Shown here: positions 6,064-14,500 of the stretch, one piece after another | Numbering within the stretch: the first letter of the stretch is position 1 | Layout of the letters: each line of letters starts with the position of its first letter | Assembly (NCBI GenBank): GCA_021772735.1 | Contig: JAJFLK010000170.1 | Coordinates: forward strand, 1-16,310 | Reading direction: 5' to 3' | Origin: Candidatus Sumerlaeota bacterium | GTDB lineage: Bacteria; Sumerlaeota; Sumerlaeia; MVZB01; JAJFLK01 | DNA length: 16,310 nucleotides | Translations under genes and position numbers: made by a program | Notes under the pieces: generated by a model | Database searches by the model: none | Told to the model about the DNA's origin: nothing | What the model saw: the letters and a program-made list of their open reading frames with translations, nothing else

Positions 6064-8139
6064 CTAATTCGATTCGGCCGCGACTGACGATTTCTCGCCA
6101 CTTGCCGGTCCGATACAATCGCTCCCGATCATCTCCGGCAACGGGGCGATGCCATATTCATCCAAAACCGCGACCGTCAGATCATATAGAAACGGCTCAT
6201 CCATCGTGATCGTTCGATTCGTTATCAGGACGCCGGGCACATGCCGATAATCCATCGCATGATCTCCGCTCCAGGCTTCGGTATTGTCCTCGAATATTTC
6301 TTTCGGGAACTCCCCAAGCGGACTATCCCACGAGCTTCGATATCCACGATTATAGCCGACAATGATATCCGGGCCGACGTCAAGGTATGGGCCGTGGAAA
6401 TCGCGATGCGTTCTCACGACAAGAGTAATCACGTTCTCACCGTTTCTTGAATCCTTGAATTCAAGCATGTCCTTCTCCAACCGATCCAGCACATCGTCAT
6501 ACGCGCCCTCGGCGACCACGCCCTCGCGCTCGCGCCCCCTCAGGTTAACGTAAACGCCGTTCAGGCCCATCGCGTATGCTTCGGTTTTCTCCCAATCCAC
6601 GTTCAAAAACAAAGGATATCGCCCTTGCTTCGAGGGATCCTTAAGCGTCACATAACCCTTTTCCAGCAGCCATGTATTCAGGTTCACACCCCAATAGAAC
6701 GGCGCGAACCCATGATCGGACATGACAATGAGGGTGGAATCCTCATCGAGCGACTCCATCGCGCGCCCGATCGCCTCGTCGATCTCCTCGTAAAGAGTCT
6801 GTACACTGTCGCGCAATCCCTCAACGGGCTCATATCCCGGGTGATCCACGTCGAAATATCGATATAACATATGGCAATTCTGATCGATCGTAGAGAAATA
6901 GAAGAATAACAGTCCTTCCTCATGATTATCGAGCAGATGATCCAGCGCCTTGCGGCTCTCCGCATAGACGAACTGAGTCTGCTCCCAGAATTCCATCGGA
7001 CCAAAGACCCCGTTCGAGAGCGCCTTGGTGTCTTCGGGGAGCTCTTGCGTATAGAAAAATCCTAACTCCTCGCACAGCTCGTGACCCCAATCCTCGGGTT
7101 CGACGATCGGCATTGCAGGGTCGGCCGGATTGATCTGCAAAGGAGTAACGTACAACTTGAATTCCGGGCGAACGGACTGCAAATAGAAACGACATATCGC
7201 ACTGATCTTGACAAGATAGGGAATCGGCTCAAATGTCACTTCAACCCAGTCGCTCCATTCGCCTTCCTCCAGAACAAACTCACTATCCTGAACTTCGAAC
7301 TTCGCGACGGCTTCCTCGCGATCCAAATACACAGTGAAGGGTATTTCAAGATCTCGAAATTCATATTCGATCTCGTCTTTGCTCCCCGCTCCCCCGCCCT
7401 TCTTGCTCGGCTTTGCGAAGCGCCGGAAACTATTCTCAGGTCCGATTAATTTCGCCTCGACCGTATCGTTGCGAACCTCGACCGGATAAGCCTCGCCACC
7501 GGTGAAGTCATCTGCATCGGCCGGCAGGAGAGTCGTATAGAAAGAGAACGTTCCCGGCGTGCCTCGGATATCCGGAGTGCCCATACCGGAGATCGCCCGT
7601 CCATGGATCTTGGACGGCGGGAAATTCGCGGGCATCTTGAATATCGTGGTCTCCACGCTCTGCTCTCCCAGCAGTTCCCAGAACGGCGTGCCCTTGCGCA
7701 TCAGCTCCACGCTGCCGCCTTTGAGTGGAATCACCCACGACCCTACTTCAAAAGTCTTCTCCGCCCCGTGTGCTTTGGACATGGAAAGGTAAGGCATAAC
7801 GGCAATGCGCTTATTCGGAGGGTCGGGATCGCGATGCACAAAATCGAAGATCCCGTGACCACCCGGATCCATCCCCGTGATGAAAGTCGACCACGCCGTC
7901 GGGCTGAGCGGCGGCATGCTCGTCTGCAAAGGCTTAAAATCGCCGGTCTCGATCAGACGTTTGGTATTCGGCATGACTCCGGCATCCACGAACTTGCGGA
8001 CGAAAATCGGGTCCATGCCGTCCACGCCCATGATGATGACTTTGCGCGCTGGCTCGGCCATAAGCGGCGCGGGAAGCAAGACTGTTAGCAGCAAGGCCCA
8101 CAAAATAAAGTGTCGCGATTTATCGATTATCATTTGCAT
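6064..8139 (-). CDS. Secreted AlkP-superfamily phosphohydrolase / type I phosphodiesterase (COG3379-like), second paralog
   Basis: A 691-residue protein that starts with a signal peptide (MQMIIDKSRHFILWALLL, with a likely cut after PAPLMA near residue 28). The metal and catalytic set of the nucleotide pyrophosphatase/phosphodiesterase group is present: MGVDGMDP (D40), LSPTAWSTFITG with S79 where the family has its nucleophilic Thr/Ser, STIDQNCHMLYRY, MSDHGFAPF and WSGDHAMD. It is a clear paralog of the gene just upstream (shared spacing of all motifs, similar middle domain) but shorter at the front and with a different end (SDCIGP instead of DGKPL). The ATG overlaps the upstream stop by one base (TGATG), so translation is probably coupled; an ATG two codons later is also possible. 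It should act outside the cytoplasm on a phosphoester or phosphodiester. The substrate is unknown. Parts of the gene are AT-richer than its neighbours. Confidence 0.88.
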   Translation of the reverse strand: MQMIIDKSRHFILWALLLTVLLPAPLMAEPARKVIIMGVDGMDPIFVRKFVDAGVMPNTKRLIETGDFKPLQTSMPPLSPTAWSTFITGMDPGGHGIFDFVHRDPDPPNKRIAVMPYLSMSKAHGAEKTFEVGSWVIPLKGGSVELMRKGTPFWELLGEQSVETTIFKMPANFPPSKIHGRAISGMGTPDIRGTPGTFSFYTTLLPADADDFTGGEAYPVEVRNDTVEAKLIGPENSFRRFAKPSKKGGGAGSKDEIEYEFRDLEIPFTVYLDREEAVAKFEVQDSEFVLEEGEWSDWVEVTFEPIPYLVKISAICRFYLQSVRPEFKLYVTPLQINPADPAMPIVEPEDWGHELCEELGFFYTQELPEDTKALSNGVFGPMEFWEQTQFVYAESRKALDHLLDNHEEGLLFFYFSTIDQNCHMLYRYFDVDHPGYEPVEGLRDSVQTLYEEIDEAIGRAMESLDEDSTLIVMSDHGFAPFYWGVNLNTWLLEKGYVTLKDPSKQGRYPLFLNVDWEKTEAYAMGLNGVYVNLRGREREGVVAEGAYDDVLDRLEKDMLEFKDSRNGENVITLVVRTHRDFHGPYLDVGPDIIVGYNRGYRSSWDSPLGEFPKEIFEDNTEAWSGDHAMDYRHVPGVLITNRTITMDEPFLYDLTVAVLDEYGIAPLPEMIGSDCIGPASGEKSSVAAESN

Positions 8140-10367
8140 CACGCTGTTGGCACCCCGACTTCTTGCTTCTTCTCTTCGCTCGTCTCGCTCTGGGGCTTTT
8201 CCGGCGCAGGCGGCGCACCGGCGGGCATCAGCGGCTTGCCGTCGCACCAGGGGGGCACTTCGACTCCGAATAGATCGAGCACCGTAGGCCCAAGATCGGT
8301 GATATGCGGATTCTCTCGGGCGATCTTCCGATTCGAGAAAAGCATCCCCGGCACGTCAGGCGGGTTGAAATTGTGGTCGCCGCTCCAGGGACGATCGTTG
8401 TCACTGATGACTTCAGCGTCGAGCCCTCCGGTCACGCTACTCCACGCCACGCGATGCCCGGGCCGGAAGCCGACGACCAGATCGGGCGCATCTTTCGCGT
8501 AGGGACCGTGATAGACGTTCTCGCCGTCGTAGACCTCGCGCACCGGCGCGCAGTTCTCCTTTTCATCATATAGCTTCTTGAGCCCGTCGATAATCTCGCT
8601 CTTCACAGCGGCGGCCTCGGCGCCCGGCTTGACGATTCCGCCCGTCTCGCGCCCGGCTTGATTCAAATATATTCCACCGAACCCGACGGCATAAGCTCTC
8701 GTCTTCGTCCAGTCCACATCCGCGAACATATCTCGCCCACTCGGGTCATCCTTCAAAACCATGAATCCATTGTCCACAAGCCAGGTGTTCAGGTTCACCT
8801 CGCGCCGGAACGGCTTGAATCCGTGATCGCTCATGACGACCAGCACGCTATCGTCGCGCAGCTTTGCGCGCGTCCGCCCGACGAGGTCGTCCATCTCAAT
8901 GTAGAGCTTCCGGATCGCGTCCTTGTGCCGGGTCGTATCCCGCCCGGCGTTCGCCGGATGATCGTCCTGCAAGTATCTGAAAAACATATGCTGGAGGCGA
9001 TCGGTAATATCGAAGACACAGACGACGCATCCGCGCGGTGTTTTCTCGATCGCGTCGAAATACATCCGCTCGCGCTCGGCATGAATCTGATACGTTTGCT
9101 TAAGGAACGCCTCTTCGTCCATAACGCCTTCGTTGAGCGATGAGGTATCCTCGGCGAGCCCGAGCGTCGCGTAAGTCCCCTGCGTCTTGGCCAGATAAAT
9201 CGCATATGTCATTGGGTGCGAAACCGGCAGCGCGGGCTTGCCCGGGTCAATATTGATCGGCGTCATGTAGAGCTTGAAGTGCGGTTCGGCCTGGATCAGA
9301 TAGAACATCACGACGCCGCGAACCTTGATGCCCAACCCGGCTTTGAAATCGACCTCGATCCAGGGCGTGTATTCCCTCAGCGCGAGCGGGTATTCCTTCT
9401 TGTCCAACACGAGCACCGCGATGCCGGGGTTCTTCTTTGTCCCATCGAGGCGAACTACAAACGGCACGTTGATCTCGCCGCCATCGCGAAGGAGCGAATT
9501 CTCCGGGCCGGAGATTTCCGCCCTTGCGATCTTGTCCTGCACCGTGACAGGCAACTTCACGCCGCTGATGAGCGCGAGCTTGTCGTCCTCGGGATCGTTC
9601 GAGTAATAAAAATATGTCCCCTGGCTGCCCTTGAGATCGGGAACCGACATCGCGGATAGAAGAACACCGTCGAATTTTTCGGGCGGAAACGTGATCGGCA
9701 CGCGCAGGATCGTGCTGAAAACCCCGTGTTCGCCGAGAGTTTTCCAGAACGGGACGCTCTTGCGGCCAACCGGCATGCTCGGTTTGCCGATCGGGAAAAC
9801 GTATTTGCCAAGCCGGATCGAACGCGCCGGCGGGCCCACCTGAGCTGAGGAAAGCTCCGGGAGATGCGTCTTGCGGTTCGGCACGAGGAAATCGTAAATG
9901 CGGTGCTTGCCCGGATTGCACCCGGTCTGGAAGGACGACCAGGCGACGGGCGATTCGGCCAGTAACGTCGTTCCCAGGTCGTGAAAACATCCTTCTTCGG
10001 CCAATTTCTTGAAGTTCGGCAGCAGACCCTCGGCCATGAACTCGCGCGTCAGCTCGGGGTCCTGCCCGTCCAACCCGAGGACGACCACCTGCTTCGCCCG
10101 AGCCCCGGCCAACGCCCGGCTGCGCCTCAGCGTAAGGAATATCCAACGGATCGGCCACGTCATCAGCGTGAAGAGCGCCAGGACGAACGTGACGAACAAG
10201 ATGAAGAACGACGAGACGAAGGCGAACCCCGCGCCCGGCCCGATATAGGCATGAGCGCTTCGTCCACCAAGAACGAAGACGGCGCACATCACGAGTGCGA
10301 CCGGCACGAGAGAGCCCATCCTTCGCGATTGAATTCGCGATGACTTCCGCGCCCGCGCGCGGGTCAT
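8139..10367 (-). CDS. Membrane-anchored AlkP-superfamily phosphohydrolase / type I phosphodiesterase (COG3379-like), first paralog
   Basis: A 742-residue protein. A first hydrophobic segment (MGSLVPVALVMCAVFVLGG) ends in RSAHA, followed by AYIGPGAGFAF and a second strong membrane segment (about 48-80) that ends in arginine-rich LTLRRSRALAGARAK. The catalytic domain follows: LGLDGQDP, SPVAWSSFQTG with the Ser before PVAW as probable nucleophile, FDITDRLQHMFFRYL, MSDHGFKPF, WSGDHNF, and DLGPTVLDLFGV with CDGKPL at the end, typical of the AlkP/sulfatase clan. The positive charge after the second helix suggests that the catalytic domain stays in the cytoplasm, unlike its neighbour. The C-terminus is a charged, glutamate-rich tail. 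The ATG at 10367 was chosen over a TTG at 10397; an ATG at 10319 would begin at the signal sequence. About 90 bp separate it from the sulfotransferase. The substrate is unknown. Confidence 0.88.
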   Translation of the reverse strand: MTRARARKSSRIQSRRMGSLVPVALVMCAVFVLGGRSAHAYIGPGAGFAFVSSFFILFVTFVLALFTLMTWPIRWIFLTLRRSRALAGARAKQVVVLGLDGQDPELTREFMAEGLLPNFKKLAEEGCFHDLGTTLLAESPVAWSSFQTGCNPGKHRIYDFLVPNRKTHLPELSSAQVGPPARSIRLGKYVFPIGKPSMPVGRKSVPFWKTLGEHGVFSTILRVPITFPPEKFDGVLLSAMSVPDLKGSQGTYFYYSNDPEDDKLALISGVKLPVTVQDKIARAEISGPENSLLRDGGEINVPFVVRLDGTKKNPGIAVLVLDKKEYPLALREYTPWIEVDFKAGLGIKVRGVVMFYLIQAEPHFKLYMTPINIDPGKPALPVSHPMTYAIYLAKTQGTYATLGLAEDTSSLNEGVMDEEAFLKQTYQIHAERERMYFDAIEKTPRGCVVCVFDITDRLQHMFFRYLQDDHPANAGRDTTRHKDAIRKLYIEMDDLVGRTRAKLRDDSVLVVMSDHGFKPFRREVNLNTWLVDNGFMVLKDDPSGRDMFADVDWTKTRAYAVGFGGIYLNQAGRETGGIVKPGAEAAAVKSEIIDGLKKLYDEKENCAPVREVYDGENVYHGPYAKDAPDLVVGFRPGHRVAWSSVTGGLDAEVISDNDRPWSGDHNFNPPDVPGMLFSNRKIARENPHITDLGPTVLDLFGVEVPPWCDGKPLMPAGAPPAPEKPQSETSEEKKQEVGVPTA

Positions 10368-10456
10368 CCCAATGTTCTGCCTGTCGGTATTATTCAACGC
10401 TAATAGATCGATTCGTCCCGAGCGGCATGCGACGCGCGAACGCCACGGGCCACGCT

Positions 10457-11077
10457 TCAGGCCCGTTTTCGGTTTCGATAGAGTTTGGGATCGGCCACGG
10501 CGGCCATCTTCTCCACATCAAGATCGCCGCCGATAAACTCGGCGACGCGCCGGGCCCACGGCCCCGGCTGCTCCAGCACCTCGCCATACGGAACTTCAAT
10601 GAAATCAAAATTTTTAGAGTTTTTCAGCTGATAGTTCACCCGCCACAGGTGGTTCTTATAGAGGTCTGCCATTTTCTCGTCTTCGGTCTGGCTGTCTTCC
10701 CCGCGCCGATCTTCCATTTTCTTCTGGCTGGCCAGCACTTCGGTCATTTCGCGCCGCATGAAAATGACCTTATAGGAAAAATCATCGGGCAACTCGCGCA
10801 GCAGGAACGAGATCACCTTGACGACTTTGCCCCGATACACCCCGAGCCAGCTCTTGTCGCCCCCCTTGTCCAGCTCCTTGATGCGTTCGAGCTCGTAGTA
10901 GCCTTTGGGGTTATCCTCGTCGGCCGTCCTCTCGCCGTCGGTCACGATCTCAAGCCCGCCGGCTTCGAGCATCTTCATCATCATCGACGTGCCCGAGCGC
11001 GGCAGCCCGGAGACCACAATCAACGCGCCGGCGAACCGCCGGCGCTTGAGAATACCGCTGATGAGAGTGACAACCAT
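10457..11077 (-). CDS. PAPS-dependent sulfotransferase family protein
   Basis: A 206-residue protein with a P-loop-like 5'-phosphosulfate-binding motif, VVSGLPRSGTSMMMKMLEAG (24-31 for GLPRSGTS), followed by DNPKGYYE, which recurs in compact bacterial sulfotransferases. The 3'-phosphate site is YKVIFMRREMTEVLASQKKM (Arg at 108-109, Ser at 117). The short length suits a compact carbohydrate- or metabolite-type sulfotransferase. It is first in the minus-strand cluster and probably adds sulfate to a surface glycan or lipid handled by the downstream products; that role is inference. The ATG at 11077 was chosen; the frame also has a TTG at 11137, but that adds a polar, unconserved-looking stretch. 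There is no strong Shine-Dalgarno. A plain P-loop kinase is the main alternative and less likely, since no kinase Walker B or lid is evident. Confidence 0.82.
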   Translation of the reverse strand: MVVTLISGILKRRRFAGALIVVSGLPRSGTSMMMKMLEAGGLEIVTDGERTADEDNPKGYYELERIKELDKGGDKSWLGVYRGKVVKVISFLLRELPDDFSYKVIFMRREMTEVLASQKKMEDRRGEDSQTEDEKMADLYKNHLWRVNYQLKNSKNFDFIEVPYGEVLEQPGPWARRVAEFIGGDLDVEKMAAVADPKLYRNRKRA

Positions 11078-11172
11078 TCGGTCACGATGGCCTTGAATCA
11101 AGCTGCGGGCAGGGCTGGTCGCATCCGGCCCCGCCAAGATCGCCTTGCCCCACGGGCAGGCAACAGCCGTCC

Positions 11173-11178
11173 ATCATA
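11173..11178 (-). promoter_or_regulatory. Possible -10 element for the sulfotransferase-led operon
   Basis: TATGAT on the minus strand (11178-11173) lies about 95 bp before the sulfotransferase ATG. It is identical to the -10 proposed at 3426-3421. No convincing -35 lies 16-18 nt upstream of it, so the call rests on the hexamer and its position only. Confidence 0.2.
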
Positions 11179-11241
11179 GAGAATCCATTGCTCCGGCTGC
11201 ACTGAAATTCGGTCGCGATCACCGGTCCAATGCTGAATTTC

Positions 11242-11261
11242 GAATTCGGCGAACCGAATTC
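11242..11261. repeat. Perfect inverted repeat GAATTCGG-CGAA-CCGAATTC
   Basis: An 8-bp perfect stem (11242-11249 with 11254-11261) encloses the four-base loop CGAA. It lies about 60 bp upstream of the plus-strand promoter candidate. It may be a repressor or activator binding site for either divergent unit. No T-run follows, so terminator function is unlikely. Confidence 0.45.
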
Positions 11262-11318
11262 CGCGAGGCGACGGTCCACAGGCAGTTCGACCCGCTCCTT
11301 GCAGCTTGGCGACTCAAG

Positions 11319-11347
11319 TTGACGCATTTCCATATGAAGAATACACT
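11319..11347 (+). promoter_or_regulatory. Candidate sigma70-type promoter for the GH57 gene
   Basis: TTGACG (11319-11324) and TACACT (11342-11347) are separated by exactly 17 nt. They match 5/6 and 4/6 of the -35 and -10 consensus. The spacer is AT-rich compared with the surroundings. Transcription would begin near 11354 and leave a leader of about 147 nt before the ATG at 11501. This is the best promoter-like match I saw in the window. Confidence 0.42.
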
Positions 11348-11500
11348 TTTCATCCGAGCGGTGAGGGTTAATGCCCCATTCTTTGGCCCAAGCCGTTCGT
11401 CCATTGGGACACGATAGACAATCTATTTGAAGTCGGTTGGCCCCCACTAGTGATGTGACGGGCTGACATTGCGCCGAAGTCCTGCCGGGGCGTCTCGTCC

Positions 11501-14500
11501 ATGATTCAATCGCTTCTTTGCCTCGACCGCCTCACGCGCGCCGCTCCATGCGTCGCGGCCGTTTTAACATTGGCCACCTTGATAGCCTTCACGCCATCTA
11601 CCGCGTCGGGCCAAAACACCGCGCCAAAAGTCTCATGGCACTGGCACATGCACCAGCCGATTTACTGGAACGATCAGCTCCGGTCGGGCGGCGTCGATCG
11701 ATACGAATACGCCTGGGAATCCATTCAACAAACCGACGGCGGGGCCACAAACCCGGAGAACAATCTGCGTGACATCTTCGGCAAAGACGATCGCGTCGCC
11801 GCATATCAGTTTCGCCCGCGCGATACGGTCGGTTCGATCGGTGGCGCTCACCCCAACTCGGGCGTTCTGATGAGTTACTCGGGCGCGCTGATGGAGAACA
11901 TCAACAGCCTGGGTCAGGCCTCGCAGCTGGGATACGGCCCGGGCTGGGCAGCGCCCATGGATCAGGCCAACGAGTGGTCCACTCCCGGCGGCAAGACGCG
12001 CATGGACATCGTTAACTTCTCCTATCACCACGCGCTGATGGGCCTGCACAACCCCGAGACCGTCTTCATGGAGCTCAAACTGCATCAGGAAAAGGTGGCC
12101 CAGGTCTTCGGCCCCGGCGCCGTCTCGCGCGGATATTTCCCCTCCGAGATGAGCTTTTCGATCCGTCAAATCCCGATTCTTGAAGACCTCGGCATCCAAT
12201 GGGCCGTCGTATCCGGCGAGCACATCGCCCGGGCCTGTCCGGATTTCCCTCTTGTCCTGGGCTCGGGCGGCGTTAATTGCGCGCCGCCGAACAGGGCCGA
12301 TCAGATCAACCCGCAGGGCGAGCAGTTCATCCGGGCGACGATCAGCCGAGGCAGTTCGCCGGTCAACGCGAACCCTCTTTCCTACCAGGCGGCATACACG
12401 CAATACGTCGATCCTGAAACCGGAACGGTGCATAAGCTCATCGTCGTTCCCGCCGATCAATCCCAGGGCTGGCGCGATGGCTTCCAGTGCATCGACGCCT
12501 CGTTCCTCTCCGAGCTGACCGCGCGCAACGACCCCAGCCAACCATCGCTCGTTCTGCTAAGCCACGACGGCGACAACGCCTTCGGCGGGGGGTTCAGTTA
12601 CTACAACGAGTGCGTTCCGAACCTCGCCACAGATGCCGCCGGTCGGGGCGGCGAAGTGACCTCCATCGAGCAATACCTCACCGATTTTCCGCCCGATACA
12701 TCGGACGTTATCCATGTCGAAGACGGCGCCTGGGTGAACGCGGACTCCGATTTCGGCTCGCCGTCATACATCAACTGGAACTACCCACTGCTCAATTCGA
12801 ACGGCCAGCACGACCCCGAGAACGGATGGCACGAGAAGCCGCGCGATATGGCGATCTTCACCGAGACGCTGAACCGCATCCTAACCGCACAGCAGATCGC
12901 CGAAGACACGACCAGTTATCAGCTCAACTTCGCGAAAATCCTTCAGCCCGACGGCTCCACAAACCCAGTGGATCGCGCCTGGCACTACTACCTGGGCTCG
13001 CTCGATTCGGGCAACGTCTACTTCGGGCCCGCGCTGGACCTTGAGGTCAAGGCCACGATCGGATGCAATGAGGCGTTCGAGCACGTCGATCCCATCCTCG
13101 CCGCAAACCCCACCGAGGACCGGACGCCCCCGTCCATCTGGCTGCCGCAGCGTTTCCCATACAACCCGGGCAGCCTCAATTTCGGCGTCGAGTTCGGATA
13201 CCAGCAGTTCTTCGACGACGGCGATTTCCACATCTGGACGTTCGTAGCCGACGTCTCGGGCCCGTCCACCTCGATCCTCAAATATCGAATCGATGCGGAC
13301 GGCGCAAACCCGCTGGCCTCGACGCAGAACGAAACATTCGCCGGCGGGGCCGAGGTCGGCTCATGGGTCTCTCTGCCGATGAGCGGACGCGATTTTCCCA
13401 AGGGTCTGCCGGCGGGATACAACAACGGTGCGATCAATTTCTTCGAGCTTCCCGAACACATCGCGCGCCACTACTCGGTCGAAGTCACAGGCCTTCGCGA
13501 AGTTCTGATCGATTACTACATTGAAGCGACAGACACGCGTGGCAACGTCGCCAAATCGCCGATTCAGCACGTCTACATCGGCGATGGCTCCGGCTCGACT
13601 CCCGGCGGCAATTCTGTCGTCACGGTCGCGCCCGATCCGCCCATCGTGGGCCAATCCGTCACCGTCTCTTACGACGCGACCGGGCGAAACCTCGCCGATG
13701 CCGCGCAGGTTTTCATTCACCACGGCTTCAACGATTGGGCGACGGTCTTCGCCGACGCGTCCATGAGCAACGTCGGCGCTGAAGTGTGGGAATACGCGTA
13801 CACGGTCAATCCGGCGGCCACGCAGATCGATATGGTTTTCAATAACGGCGCCGGAACCTGGGATAACAACGGCGGGCAGGACTGGCACATCAATACATCG
13901 TCCACGCCGACGCCGCCGGTCGCGGAGTTCTCCGGCCTGCCGCGTTCGGGCGCCGCGCCGCTGATGGTCAACTTCACCGACGCTTCGACGGGAGGCCCGA
14001 CGTCATGGACGTGGGATTTCGATGGCGACAGCGCTCCGGATTCGAGCCAGCGCAATCCCGCGTTCACTTACAACACGCCCGGCACATACACCGTCACGCT
14101 CACCGCAGCAAACGGCGAAGGCAGCGACGACGAAACGAAGATCGATTACATCACAGTCGCCGCACCAGTCGCGCCGGCTGCCGACTTCTCCGCCGATCCG
14201 ACATCCGGCGCCGCCCCGCTCACGGTAAATTTCACCGATCTCTCCGCGAGTGATCCCGCCGGCTGGGCATGGGATTTTGAGAACGACGGGACGACCGACA
14301 GCACACAACGCAATCCGCAATTCACTTACTCAACCCCCGGCGCCTACACCGTCAGCCTGACGGCGAGCAACGCGCAGGGCAGCGATTCCGAAATCAAGAT
14401 TGACCTTATCGCCGTCGCTCCTCCCCCGCCGCCGAGCATCGCGATCAATAAGACAACGATCGTCGCCGCCGCCCCGATCGGCTCGGGCACTGTCGCGGAT

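Larger units (their letters stand above)
11078..11500. other. Divergent intergenic region between the sulfotransferase and GH57 genes
   Basis: This 423-bp stretch holds no gene I can support. It contains a good sigma70-like site facing right, a weak TATGAT candidate facing left and an 8-bp perfect inverted repeat with a four-base loop. A minus-strand open frame of 121 codons (11447-11082) crosses it and stops 4 nt before the sulfotransferase start, but its protein is cysteine-rich and irregular and starts with GTG, so it is not called. Confidence 0.6.

Noticed and set aside
9247..10287. Second minus-strand frame of 346 codons within the first phosphohydrolase
   Set aside because: It is the shifted frame of a gene that carries all catalytic motifs; its translation is irregular and arginine-rich.
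11082..11447. Possible cysteine-containing small gene just before the sulfotransferase
   Set aside because: It starts with GTG, lacks a ribosome site, has irregular composition and overlaps the best promoter candidate on the other strand. Its end 4 nt before the next ATG is suggestive but not enough.
11633..12541. Minus-strand frame of 302 codons opposite the GH57 domain
   Set aside because: The plus strand encodes the GH57 catalytic motifs here; the reverse translation has no recognisable domain.
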